A stretch of DNA of 64,000 nt from Roridomyces roridus (GCA_029378245.1 JARKIF010000007.1:1240001-1304000); one strand, 5' to 3'; counted from the stretch's first letter, positions 33,015-44,211 are shown. Made by a program: numbers and translations. Notes: generated from the letters alone by a model not told the origin.

Positions 33015-35184
33015 CTACGCAGCGGTGCGAGTGGCACCACGGGTAGAACGACGCGTGGGCTGTGCCCCATCTGCCGACTTGTTCTTCCCGTTCGCCTTGC
33101 CACCTGTCTTGCCACCCGCCGAAGCCCCGCCCGTCTTCTTCTTCTTCGCAACCTGCTTCTCGCCATCCTGCCCAGGCGCGTTTGAGTCGTTCTCCAGCTC
33201 GTCTCGCTTCCGCTTCTCCTTCCGAGGCACACGGGGTTTCGCCACTACAGTCTGCCCCACTTCCCCACCCGCGTTCACGGCGAATCTAGCAAAGCCACCT
33301 ACTCCGAGGGGCGCGGGAGCGACGTGGACAGCCGAAGAGACCACGGTCTCCGTGTTGGCTGCTACCACCACAGTAGCAGGAGTGGCGGGGACGAGGGTGG
33401 TGGGTACCGTGACCAGGGTAGCAGACTCGGTGGCGGGGATACTCCCTGTTGCAGTGGACGCAGGGGGAGCGGGATCGTCATTGACCACCACACGATCAGC
33501 GGGGAGGGCGGGGCGGGAACCTGGGCGATGGAGGTGCGTGCGTTGCGCTGGTGGCTGCGTTTTCGACGTCTTCTTGGCGGGCTGTTGGTCCTCGTCACCC
33601 TCGTCATCATCGTCGCTGTCCGAGGGCTCGTCGTTGCCGTCCTTACGACGTGAATCATCGCCACCATCCTTGCGGCGCCGTGGGCCACGCGGCTTGCCCG
33701 CATCGTCTCGCTGCTTGCGTTTCTTCAGTGGCCCCTCCTTGCGCCGCTCGTCCAGCTCCGCGTTGAGCTCTTTGACGGCCTCCTGAGTCATGCACCGCCA
33801 GTAGATCTCACCAGCACGGAGCGCGTCATGGAGACGGCGTAGATCGGCCATCTGGCTGATCTCGGAGAAGTTGGTGCAGGGGATACCGGGGAGCCACCCG
33901 CGGAGCTCGACCTTCCTTGCGGCGCGGATATCGACATCATAGTTGGTGAAAGACATGCGGGCCGTCGGGTCTTTGGTGATTCGGCCTGCCAAAAGATCAG
34001 CGGAGGCAGTCGTGTACGACGAGTAAGTTACTTACGAAGGGAGCTTTCCATCATTTGGACGCAACCCTTGCGCAGCTGAGTACCAGTCTTCCGCTCAGTC
34101 CCGGCTGCTTTGCCAGTCAGTATCGACCTTTCAGCAATTATGAGAGGCACTCACCGCCGGCACAATTTGATAACCATGCCACATACTTGCGCAAAACCTC
34201 GACGGGTGTGATTCCCAAGACCTCGGGAAAGAAGTCAAGCGAGTCGCCGGAGTCGAAACAGTGCGGGGGTGTCATGTCGTCCGCGTTGGTGCCAGCAAAG
34301 ACCCCAAACCCAGCAACTGCGGTCCGTTCGAAGAGGTTCTTTGCCTATTGTACATGTTAGCTAATGCAAAGAACACGGAACGAATACAGACCTCGTCGCC
34401 CATGCCCTGAATAGTCTTGGTGCTGTCGGTGCCGACAGACTTGAGTGTAGCGCGAACACCGGTTACCTTGACATGACGGTCTTCGCGCAGCTGTTCGAGG
34501 ATCCGTTCTTTTTCCGCGGTCGTGAGAAGGCTCTCCACGGTGTTGACACCTTTCTCTTCCATGCGTGTCGAGATTTCTTCTTGGATTTGTTTGAGGTGAC
34601 GGCTCCGCCTGCCTGCTGGAAGCAAACAGATTAGACCACGTCCAAGGCGGTACGTATGAAAATCAGCTACCTTCCTCGTCCTTGATCCTGATGTCGTGGA
34701 CCAGCGCGTTGTACAGGTTGGGAGCGCGACTGGCCACGGCAGTGGACTTGTTCGTCAGCATGGCAAGAGCTACGTCGCGTTTGAGTCCACATTCGCGGAC
34801 AAGATCTTCAACGATCTCCTCGCGACGGTCCTTGAAGATGCCCATGAGACGGGCAATGGCAGCCTGCTTGTCCAGCTTCTGAGCATAGCTGATGCTGCCG
34901 GAGCCTTTTTGCGCGTCGGACGTGGTGCCTCTCTTGCGAACGGGTTGGGTAGGTCGGTGAGGGTTGTTGAGTGAATGGGCAGATGGCAAGCTGACAGCAG
35001 GCATGGGAATCGAAGACGGATTTACGGCGGAGACGGGACGTGGCAGAGAACTAAAAAAAAAACGTCAATCGGGAGCTATCCAGCTCTTTTAATCTCACCA
35101 CCTCAACCATCGCTCACAATACAAGGATTGCAGCAAGTCCCGTTGTCGCAATGGCGTAGCGGCTTCGTCCAGGTATTTGTTCAT
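33015..35184 (-). CDS. KDZ element accessory gene C, large basic nuclear-type protein
   Basis: Not assigned to a known enzyme. Spliced from about six exons starting MNKYLDEAATPLRQRDLLQS at 35184. In order it shows a helical region (KQAAIARLMGIFKDRREEIV), ECGLKRDVALAMLTNKSTAV, and a charged segment (LKQIQEEISTRMEEKGVNTV). Next come AVAGFGVFAGTNADDMTPPH, GTQLRKGCVQMMESSLRRIT and the conserved-looking block VELRGWLPGIPCTNFSEISQ. DLRRLHDALRAGEIYWRCM closes this part. The rest is a Lys/Arg/Asp-rich tail with several nuclear-signal-like patches and Ala/Thr/Val-rich stretches, ending RRSTRGATRTAA. The ELRGWP-FxNPS-DLRxLRDAL pattern recurs, from memory, in many basidiomycete transposon-linked proteins. 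It shares strand and close spacing with accessory genes A and B. Confidence 0.75.
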
Positions 35185-35337
35185 CTGATGTCCATTGCCG
35201 AGGTCTTGCTTTCGATTTTGCTGGCAACTACTTGCCTTTTTGCTCATTCAAAAAATATCTAGCTCACTGCGTTCTCAAGATCTCAGAAAGAAGCTCAAGA
35301 TACAACAATCCTCTTTTCTCTGACTACACAAGACGCA

Positions 35338-35980
35338 TCATACAGCCAGGGACTTGAAAAACTTCGCGAGCTCGTCGACATCGTGCGTGAAGAACAATCT
35401 TGCATTCGGATCGGCCGCGAAAAGTCTGGTTGCCTCGTCGCTGGTGCCATGGTAAGCATGGTGCTCATCCTATGAAATCTGGCACTTACGGGTCGTGCAG
35501 AACTTGGTTACCCACCACGTACATCATCCGACTCGACTTCACGGGACTTTGGGCACGCGGAGACTTGGACGGACTCAGGGCGCGAGAGGACGAAATGGGG
35601 CGCTTCTCTGGGCTAGCAGTGCGTGATGCAGGACGCTTTCCCGGGCTAACAGCGCGTGAGGCAGGGCGTACGGCTCCGGTGTGCTTCCCCTGCTTCCCCG
35701 ATCCTTGCTGGAAGATGTTGGGTGCAGATTCCCTGACACGGACGGATACCAGCGGCGAAGGTGTGTCATCCTCAGAGCTTGCGGAGCCCCCATTAATCAT
35801 ATCCTCACGCTGCGCCGCATTCTTGAAGAGCTTCCTCTTCGTCATGGTCTCCCAATCGCTAACCGGCGTTGCGGACTCCAGTAAGGCCTGGAATTTCTCC
35901 AAATCATCGACGGGTGGCATGCGGTGTAAGGGAGCCGATGGTAGGCGGGTCGGTGACGACGGGGGTGAGGAGAGACTCAT
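35338..35980 (-). CDS. KDZ element accessory gene B, Ser/Pro-rich protein
   Basis: Not recognised. Two exons: the first starts MSLSSPPSSPTRLPSAPLHR at 35980, with a helical core (VDDLEKFQALLESATPVSDW, ETMTKRKLFKNAAQREDMIN). A repetitive Ser-Pro region follows, with repeats of the type RPASRAVSPGKRPASRTASP. After a GTAAGT intron of about 60 nt the protein ends DEATRLFAADPNARLFFTHD, VDELAKFFKSLAV. The SP-rich repeats resemble multisite phosphorylation or DNA/RNA-binding tails. The start is only 17 bp after the stop of accessory gene A, so the two may be cotranscribed. Confidence 0.68.
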
Positions 35981-35997
35981 AGTAAAATATGATGAGA

Positions 35998-36694
35998 TTA
36001 TCTACACAATGATAACCTCTTCCTCCGTGCCTCTTTTAATTCTCGTTTTCTCTCCATAACCTCATGAAAATGCAAATGTGAGTCGTGCATACTTTCTTCC
36101 CAATCGCAGCACCTATCATCTTCCTCAGAAGATGACATGCCTTCGTCTGGGTCACAATCTGCACGCCGATTCCGTTTGACAACAAGGGACGACGAGGCCT
36201 GGGATGGAGGGCGAGGTGTGTGAGGGAAGGATGTAGGTGGCGGTGGGCGAGGCGTGTGCGGGGCAGACTCGGGTACAGTGCGTCGACGGTGGCCAGTCTC
36301 GTCTGCAAGAACCAGCGTAAACGAAACGCAGCAAAAGTGGGAGAATGAGAACTTTTACCCCCGCCCGTGAGCTCCTGTCTTTTCTTGCGGTAAGTGGCCG
36401 AATGTTTCTGAACGCGGTCTTGGTACATCTCGGTTGCTGCGGCATCCGTCTTGATAGCAGCACGATAGCTACGAAGGATGTAAAATGAATAGGAATCAAT
36501 TAAGATAGTATAGCGGACACACCGTTGCATGCGCAAGGCCGCCTTCTCCCTCAATGTTTGTGCATTTCTGTCAGGAGAGAGATTCAGAAATATGAGTAGC
36601 GGCGTCTTGGAACTGCGTACCCTTTCGCATAACGCTCTAGGGATGCTTTGCGACGACGGGCCTTCTCTTCTGGATCGAGTGCAGAGCGACCCAT
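35998..36694 (-). CDS. KDZ element accessory gene A, basic repeat protein
   Basis: Spliced from four exons starting MGRSALDPEEKARRRKASLE at 36694. It has a basic repeated helical motif: ERYAKGNAQTLREKAALRMQ, then RYRAAIKTDAAATEMYQDRV, then QKHSATYRKKRQEL. A Pro/Thr-rich linker with a short repeat (HTPRPP) follows, then an acidic patch (SSSEEDDRCCDWEES), His-rich HDSHLHFHEV and a basic end, ERKRELKEARRKRLSLCR. The YxxxNxxxLREKxRxRMQxxR pattern is, from memory, frequent in proteins of mushroom genomes near KDZ transposases. It is likely nucleic-acid binding. All donors and acceptors are canonical. Confidence 0.72.
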
Positions 36695-38037
36695 ATGAGA
36701 GTGTGAGTGAGGGCGGTGAAAGTCAGGACCAAAGCTTGTAGTGTATATTTGATTGACCCTTCCTCTGCGCATTCTGTCAGTTCGCGACACCAAAAATAAA
36801 TGAAGTGAAAAATCCTACGAACCGCACACTCACTTTGGCTGCCCGACAATTTTTTATACGACTGGCAAGCCTATTGCCAACTCTGAGAAAAAATACTGAG
36901 CAGCCTGGTGGAGCCCAGCGTCTGCAGGAATTATTTTTTCACTCAATTTCTTTTTATTCTTCAAAACACTATGAAATGGTGTCTACTAGCCCCACCCAAA
37001 AATTGAGCTCAAGTGCTGAAGTGCAAGTGTACGCACTTGCTAGATGTTCGCGATGAAAACAGTTCGCGATCGAAATCACCCAGCAGTCGAGGCATGCCCG
37101 TGTACTCTTAGAAACAATAGCCATCTCGAGGAGGAGGGGGTGGGTTTGTCAGTTAGGTTGGGACTTCACGGCGCGCGCATTGGCTCGAGATGAGAATGAG
37201 AATTTGCATTGCGGGTGTCGATATACATTTAGAGTGCTATGGTGAGACGTAGCGAGCGAAACAAGTGGGCCCCGGCGCAGGAGGGAGAATACAGCAGCTG
37301 GCGTGCCGGAACTGCAACCAGCAGCAGTCATCCTGGAGTGTGCTTCGTCAGACACATTGCTAGCGGGGGTGGCGATCTCACCCTTCGTGTACTAAGTCCC
37401 AGGGGCGAGTCCGTACACGAGGTAGATGATTTCCGCGCACACGGAAAGACGACTTACAGAGATTGAGGCGACGGAGGCAAGGATACCACAGCTACCGACG
37501 GCGCTGGATTTTGAAGCTTGGATGATTGCACAAGTCTCAAGGGTGGGTCTATACGAGGGCGAGTGTGTGCGTTGGAGGGTTTTGAAGTTTTGGTCAAGGA
37601 GGCCGAGAGGAAGGAAACCTGTAGTTTGAGAGGGTGGTGGTCGAATGCACGAGCACCGAATTGTTGACGGTTTGACATCAGACTTCCTGCAATTTACTTT
37701 TGACACTTTTCCACGCCAAAAAATAGCCAGAAAAGTGCCGAAAAGTGCCGAAAAGTGCTAAAGTCGACAAGTGAAAAGCCAGGTGTGATTTCCGAAAAAG
37801 TCCCCGGCAACGCGGAATTGATGCCGCTGTTGCGGCTCTCTCCTTGCCGGAACCTCCCGCACATTTTGATATTCTGTGACCTTTCAACTCATATTTCATT
37901 CAGATAGCTACATGGTCTGTCCAAGCCTATGTTTGAGGGAGCTGAAATGTGGACTTTGCCACTTTTCACTTTTGCCGAGCTCGTGGCAAGCGGAAAAGTG
38001 CCATAAAGTGCCAAGTAAACTGTCAAAAGGCTGATGG
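36695..38037. promoter_or_regulatory. Central non-coding control region of the KDZ element
   Basis: This 1,343-bp gap separates the accessory genes (minus) from the transposase (plus), so it should hold both promoters. Near 37023-37040 is an inverted repeat GCAAGTG-TACG-CACTTGC. Between 37700 and 38013 there are many AAAGTGCC-type motifs in both orientations. The region has no convincing protein-coding frame. Confidence 0.55.
37731..37760 (+). repeat. Three tandem 10-bp repeats (AAAAGTGCCG) upstream of transposase
   Basis: Units at 37731, 37741 and 37751 read AAAAGTGCCG, AAAAGTGCCG and AAAAGTGCTA. Related AAAGTGCC copies occur at 37993-38013, and reverse-strand GGCACTTT-like copies around 37705 and 37955-37975. 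Candidate binding sites for the transposase or an accessory protein. Confidence 0.7.
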
Positions 38038-41000
38038 ATGAAGGCTGTCCGGTGCACCAACAAGCTCCTCACTGCCCGCCTTTCATCCAGTCACTTTCAC
38101 GTCACACGAACGAGCCAGCCACAACATGGCTCTGGCGGCACATCTACCACCACCAGCCTGAACCCAACGCAAACAACTTTATTGCATCGCGCTGCCGTGC
38201 AGACGGAGGAAAATCGCCGGCGAGGTGAGTTCTTTGGCACTTCCTGCTCGACCTATGTACTTATACTGACACAGCTTACCGACAGGACTGACACACGCAC
38301 AGCAGCTCAAAGAGGCTGCCATCCGCGACATCCCAGAAGACGATGGAGACAATAGTTGGGTTGACGACATTCTTCACGGTGACGCCCGTATGGACATCAG
38401 CAACGCAGGCGAGGAGCTTCCGGGGTCTGAACGCGCCGACTTCTCTCTAGTGGATGAACTCCGTGAAAACTACCAGTGAGTTTTCCATCCACCGTGCAAG
38501 TCTCGACTTAACTTTACTTTGCAGCCGCACATCTCGTCGGCGTCGGGACTACAGAACTCGCTCGGACCGCACACAAAAGATGGTGGACGCGTTTGCATTG
38601 CAGCTGGACGCCATGACCGATGCCTACATGGAGTGGGACCTCACTTCCATCGACACCGGCCCAACGTACGAGCCCACGGAGGGCGCTGTCATCCAAAACA
38701 CACAGAAGGTGTTTGTTGTCGATGTCTTCGGTACGCTGCTCGGCTCCCTCATCCATTTTCATGGCAACTGACTTGCAACAGATGCTAACGATCGGTTTGT
38801 CTCGTTTATTGAAGGGGATGCATTCATTGCGTCCTCTTTCCTACGCCATGGGATCATGCCCGTCTCTGCCCTGAATCCGGAGGTTGCCATCACCATCCGC
38901 GCGCTCGAGTTATTCCGCACCGCACGTCTCCGCTGTCCACGTCTCGGAGCACAAGCCTTTGCCCGCACACTATGTGACCTTCATGGTGTTGCTCCCCGTC
39001 CCCATCTACAAACCCAGCTGGCGGTGGCGTTCGATGTGTACACCGCAATCCACGAGAAGGTTTGCGTGCGGGTCCAGCAAGCTTTGGGACGGGATACCCC
39101 TGACTGGCGGCTCAAAAACGCCTGCCCGTCGTGCATGTACAGGCTAGAAGGGGAGCCGTCACTTGAGCTTCCCCTTCTCTTCACCATGGACGGGAACAAC
39201 TCCCTCAAGCGGTTCCATCGGCGCGAGCGAGAGGTGATCAACGAAGATGGAAGCACGGTACCCGGGGATTCAAAGGAGCGGATGGACAATCGGGACGTCA
39301 CCAGCGACTATTATTTGTCGCCAGAGGCGGTAGACAAGTGGGCAAAAGATGGGATGGAGGAGGCGATGAAGGGTTTCGTGCCCGACTCAGATTGGGATGA
39401 AGAGTCGGACGGGTGTGCGGAGCGGTGGCAGAACATGAAGGAGGAGGTAACGGCACGGGCATGGGGCTTGTACGAAGAGACGGGGATCTTCATCTCCCTC
39501 TGTCGTCACGGCTTTGTCTTGCTCGTATGCGATATGATCAAGAGTGGGGAATTGTAAGTCTTGAATCATCTCGTTCTTAAAACACGGTCTCACTCTCTGT
39601 CCAGAGCAAAGTACGGCTTTGCGGTCGTCTTCCACCTCCTCAAGGCTCTTGGCGAGATTGCTTCGGGGTACGACATCGGCTGCAAGTTTGGTAAAATGGT
39701 GCGGTCCCACCCCAAGCTAGGCCCTCTCGCGCGCGAAAGCAAATACAAGTCGCTCATCGGCGCGTTTCACGGCCTTGGGCACAACCGCCTGTGCCAGGCT
39801 TCCAATCTCACCAAGTACATTCGGGGCGTGGGGCTCGAGGTGCTTGAGCTGTGCGAGGCGTGGTTCTCAAAGTCAAACGCCCTCGCATCCTCCACCCGCT
39901 ATGCATCTCGCTTTCACCGGAAGCAGGCCGTCGTCAATTACATCAAGCATGCCGATACATTCGATGCGTACGCTGGCTTGTGTAAGTGTCGCTTTATTAC
40001 ATCCTTCCATACAACTCACCCATGATATCAGCGTCCCTTCTGTGCAGCAAGTATCATCGAGCTCTCGATGTACAGAAAACGTGGCCCGTGCTTCAAGAGT
40101 CAATGGCAAGCCTCGACGTTGCTGATCGGTCCGAATTCGAGGCGTGGCTTGTGGAGGAGCGGGAATGTTTGAAGAACCTGTCGAGGGAGCCGCCCGAAGA
40201 GACCCTCAAGATGGAGTACTATCAAAAACTCGTCAATCTTCGAGAACACGAGTAAGATCCTTCTTCATCCTCATTGACCTCCGCTAACAGTTGTTTTTTC
40301 AGAGCCAATCTAATTCTCATCATGGGCATGGACATGCCCATGGTCATGGTTGACGGCAGCGACGGCTACGAAGCCTCCGTTCAGCAAACGAGGCGTGTCG
40401 AAACGCTACGCAGGCATGCACAGGAGCTGCGCGACAAATCACTCGCCACCGTTCATGACCTGGAGCTCCGCTTAGGCGTGACCCAGACGTGGGTCCCAGG
40501 AGACGCCGAATGGGTAGCAGCTGCGGAGTTGGTCAGTGAGCGACGATATCGTCGTGCACTCGATCAGGTCCAAAAGCTGGTCATTTCCCGGATGTTTGAG
40601 CTGACCCGGGTCAATATGGCGGGTACTGGTATGTGTTCTATGTTCCGGGCGGCTTTTGAATAACACTGACTTTGTTCACAGCATATAAGCTCCGAAAGCA
40701 CATTGCAAAATCCCTACAAGTACGGTCGAAGGCGCTCAAAAACGCCCTTGCACGCTACAACACCGCCGCCGAGTCCATGGTGCCAGCACGTCCGACGTTG
40801 ACATGGGATCAGGTAGCAGACTACGCCTTTCTGGCGGACTTTGATCTTCTGCGTCTCGGGCGGGAAGATATCCGGGAGAAGAAGTGGGCCGCACCCGCCG
40901 CACGTGTGGCGATGGATGAGCACTTCAAGCTGCTACGGGCTGAGGAGGAGATTACCCGCCTCAACGTGGAGATACGCCGCTTCGTGACGTACATGCGCGA

Positions 41001-41430
41001 CGAGGAGGGTTTCTTGATACACCGCAAGGCGGTACTGGAGGAGTCGGGAGAGCGTGCGCTTGCTCATCAAGTCAGCCGCCTTCGGATGCTACAAGGGCGC
41101 TTCAACGCTGGCCACAAGAAGCGTCTCGCAAAGCTTTCAAGAGACCCCGGCTTCAGCGGGTCTGTAGTCCCCGGTATCAGCGTATCCAAGGAACGTCACG
41201 TCGCCACGTCCCCACCATCTGCCGATTCCCTCAACACAGCACGGGAGGGTGCTGAGCAGCATGATCCTCCCGAGCAGCTACGACACGCGGGAGCTGGAGA
41301 GGAGGATGATGACGAGACTGATGATGAGGGCATCAGCGGACTCGCAGACGCCTTTGACCAGATTCTCGACATCACCCGGGATGATGGACAGCGTACGGTG
41401 GACGTACTAGATACACCGCACACGCTGTAA
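38038..41430 (+). CDS. KDZ transposase
   Basis: DDE-type transposase of the Kyakuja-Dileera-Zisupton group. Start MKAVRCTNKLLTARLSSSHF. Introns of about 50-70 nt join exons giving GLTHAQQLKEAAIRDIPEDD, RRRRDYRTRSDRTQKMVDAF, FDANDRFVSFIEGDAFIASS and DLHGVAPRPHLQTQLAVAFD. The Cys motif and catalytic strand are NACPSCMYRLEGEPSLELPL then FTMDGNNSLKRF. They are followed by FISLCRHGFVLLVCDMIKSG, KALGEIASGYDIGCKFGKMV, LIGAFHGLGHNRLCQASNLT and a long helical C-terminal half (AYKLRKHIAKSLQVRSKALK, EEITRLNVEIRRFVTYMRDE). The tail is acidic. The coding sequence has no in-frame stop after splicing, so the protein looks intact. Confidence 0.92.
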
Positions 41431-41515
41431 CATTCTCTTACTGTATATTCAAGCTAGTTGTTATGTATTTCTGTAGACCTAGATTTAGAGGCGGGATAAA
41501 TCGCAGCGCGCCCAG

Positions 41516-41906
41516 TTTTATTAAGCGAAAACATTTATTTATGCATTATACATGCACCCTAATTTATTTGGGATTTTAGGCGGGCGGGAAGGGCGAGCGC
41601 GCCGTCGACAGCGGCGAGGGCGGGCGGGAATAATATCCAAATGATCTGACACATGGCGGGAGTGATGGCGTTGAGCGGCGATGCAGCCACGCGACGACGT
41701 CAGCACCGAAGATCACCCGTGATGGGACCTTGATGGCAGCCACGGCCGAGCCTCTCCCAAAAGGTACATTCTCTGGCTACTATATACAGGTGAGTTGAGG
41801 GTAATTAACGGCGGCATAGAGGACTACTGAAAATCCCACTAGTTAGAGGGGGAGCACCCTCCATCATCCGCCTCTAACTAGTACTGTTTCAAGGGCTGAT
41901 CAGGTG
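41516..41906 (-). repeat. Right terminal inverted repeat of the KDZ element, 391 bp
   Basis: Reverse complement of 32441-32831 with two visible substitutions and no gaps. It ends CTGATCAGGTG, immediately followed by the right target duplication. It includes the same subterminal hairpin (ACTAGTTAGAGG arms). Confidence 0.95.
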
Positions 41907-41914
41907 TTTCCCAG
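41907..41914. repeat. Target site duplication, right copy (TTTCCCAG)
   Basis: Identical to 32433-32440. Removing the element and one copy would leave a 153-bp intergenic stretch between the orphan gene start (32354) and the P450-2 start (41982). Confidence 0.93.
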
Positions 41915-41981
41915 TCCCATAATACCGATGGCAACTTCCATGTTGCCAACTGTTCTGAACCCACACTTCCTTTCCGCCATT

Positions 41982-44211
41982 ATGGAGGTCAAGCCCGCGA
42001 CTGCTATCCTGCTTACTCTTGGTCTTTTCGCTCTCCGACGGATCTTTACTCTCTGGAAGGCTTTCCGTGTGAGACGGCCTCCACAACAGCAGCCTTTCTC
42101 ATGCTGAGGCTTGTCACAGAGCCCAACTTTCTTCCCCAGAGTCTACACGCCTTTCTATCCCTTTAAATTGCCCGGCGCAGTACTTCCGACAACTGCATGG
42201 ACAACAGGAGCCGACTGGCACTGGGTCCGTCGTTTCCAAAGTGAGTAGTATACAAACTCTGCTGCTGAGGGTGTATTCTGATACTCCGACTGCAGCGTAC
42301 GCTCGCGGCGAAACAGTCAGCGTTTTCCCAATCATTGCGGGGACCCCCAGACTGTGGACCTCCAACATAAATATTGGACGTCAAGTCGCTGCTGGTGGAC
42401 ACCGGTCTAATTTTATCAAACCTGAAGATGCCAGCAGATTCTTGCGGTAGGTGCCTGGAAATTCAATTTCACCTCTTCTGAAACAATTTCCAGGATATGG
42501 GGCATGAATTTAGTGGCAGCCGATGGCCTAATGTGGCGAAAGCACAGACGTATCGTTGGTTCCGCATTTGGTATCGATTTGTGGGTGCTGAACGCCCATA
42601 TTGGTCAAAGATTGACCGTTCTCATTGACCGTTCTCTCTAGATACAAACTGGTCTGGAAACAGACATCCCAGCTTTACAAGGAAATGGTGGAGGTGGAGG
42701 GATGGAAAGACAAGAACGTCGTTGACATTCCGATCATTCAACGCGTGACCGCAAAGGTCGTCTCGTCCTCCCTGTTCAAGTATCGCCCGCTCATTCCCTA
42801 TTGTAGCTCGCTTTCCTCGTTATCAGCACATGCGGTTTCGGGTTCGCGTCTTCGTGGTGCGTTCCCTTTCAGCGCAATCACTTGAAGCTGAGGTCAAACC
42901 AGGGCTACTCCCCCGAAGGCTGCGGACGGAGGAACATCAATGCAAGAATCACTTACAATACTCTCCGAGAACTTCTGGACCCTTGTAATGGCCCCTAAAT
43001 GGCTCATGTACCTCCCGATCCCCAATTCAATGTGCGAGACTTGTGGACATATTCATTCGGTATCTAACCTGCATCTCAGGATACGCAAGACTTTTGTTGC
43101 CAAAGAACGAGTCGCCAACTTCATGCAAGACCAAATTGTTGAACGAAAAGCTCAAGTTGCTTCCGGAAGCGAAACAAGTTCCGATGCCTTTACTACCTTG
43201 GTCAAGGCCAATATGAATGAATCTGGGAAATACCAGCTTGACGACCAGGAATTGGTCGGAAATGTCTTCGTTCTGATGTTTGCTGGTCATGGTAAGACTC
43301 CATTTGTTCCCTGCCACTGAATTCGTTAACCCTTCATGGTACAGAAACCACTGCTCACACTTTGGCGGCTACACTGTGTTTCATGGCAATTCATCAGGAG
43401 ATTCAAGACGAAGTAGTAGAGCAAATCAACTCGGTAGTTGGCTTCGAGCGCGATCCGGTATGCATGCTACCGCATCTGTCTTCCGCAATTGAAGGTTCTT
43501 GCCAGGATTTTAACGACTATACGAAGCTGGATAAAGTCCTGGCCATTTTCTACGAGGCATCGCGCATGTTCCGTGAGTCTCCCAATCAAATAACAGTGTT
43601 CCTGCATCTCAACGTATCTCGAGCCTCTGGCCATGTTGTCATGCGTGAAGCGGCTGAAGATACAGTGCTGACCATTCCAAACCCCGTGGGCGAGGAGGGC
43701 AGCAAGACGATACCGATTCCAAAGGGTTCCGAGGTCAGTTACTATCGGAATGTAGTAGCGATCAATCTAACCCTCGTCTAGGTCATCGTAGACATGGTCG
43801 GCGTCCGTACGTCGTTTCCCCAAGTTCCCACTTGTTAACCTCAATTGTCTGTCTTCAAGAACACAACCCCCGCTACTTCGAAGACCCCCATATATACAAG
43901 CCCTCCCGGTGGTACGGCCTCCCAACCGATTCGGAGCTGTTTACTGCATTCAGCGTCGGTGGGTGCCAAGCTATTACAGTCCCACCATTTCTGAAACTGA
44001 GGGGCGGAAAGGTCCGAGAGCTTGCATAGGACGGCGTTTCGCAACGGTGGAAGCAACCTGCTTCTTGGCCCATTTACTCCGTGACTGGCGAGCTGAGCCG
44101 CTGCTCAGTGAAGGAGAAACCAAGCAGGATTGGGCCGCGCACATGGATGCCAAGATATCTGTGACACTCGGGCTCAAGGACATACCTCTGCGCCTTGCCC
44201 GCAGAAGGTGA
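41982..44211 (+). CDS. Cytochrome P450 monooxygenase 2
   Basis: Close paralogue of P450-1, intact. The anchor is MEVKPATAILLTLGLFALRR. After a GTGAGA intron come SPTFFPRVYTPFYPFKLPGA, TTAWTTGADWHWVRRF, WGMNLVAADGLMWRKHRRIV and LAFLVISTCGFGFASSW. The I helix reads ELVGNVFVLMFAGHETTAHT (AGHETT), the K helix FYEASRMF, the meander HNPRYFEDPHIYKPSRWYGL, and the heme loop FSVGPRACIGRRFATVE once an intron inside the loop (after GTC G) is removed. The end is LGLKDIPLRLARRR. Two introns present here are absent from P450-1. The KDZ element ends 67 bp beyond the duplication upstream of this start, so expression may be altered. Confidence 0.88.

Larger units (their letters stand above)
32441..41906. mobile_element. 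Complete KDZ-superfamily DNA transposon, 9,466 bp
   Basis: Bounded by 391-bp terminal inverted repeats beginning CACCTGATCAGCCC and by an 8-bp target duplication, so both ends are exact. It carries a full KDZ transposase gene (38038-41430, plus strand) and three minus-strand accessory genes (33015-35184, 35338-35980, 35998-36694). A central 1.3-kb control region separates the two transcription units. The two repeats differ at only two positions by eye, and the transposase frame has no stop. The insertion is therefore young and may still be active. It sits in the short promoter between the orphan gene and P450-2. Confidence 0.93.

Noticed and set aside
33025..33786. Plus-strand 253-codon open frame
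   Set aside because: Exact antisense of the Lys/Glu-rich tail of accessory gene C; its composition (runs of Ser, Phe, Ala) is a shadow effect.
32441..41906. TET/JBP dioxygenase as KDZ cargo
   Set aside because: None of the three accessory proteins shows the HxD...H iron-binding pattern with the expected spacing.
29228..44211. P450 pair as a secondary-metabolite gene cluster
   Set aside because: No terpene cyclase, polyketide or peptide synthase, or tailoring set nearby; a tandem duplication explains the pair.
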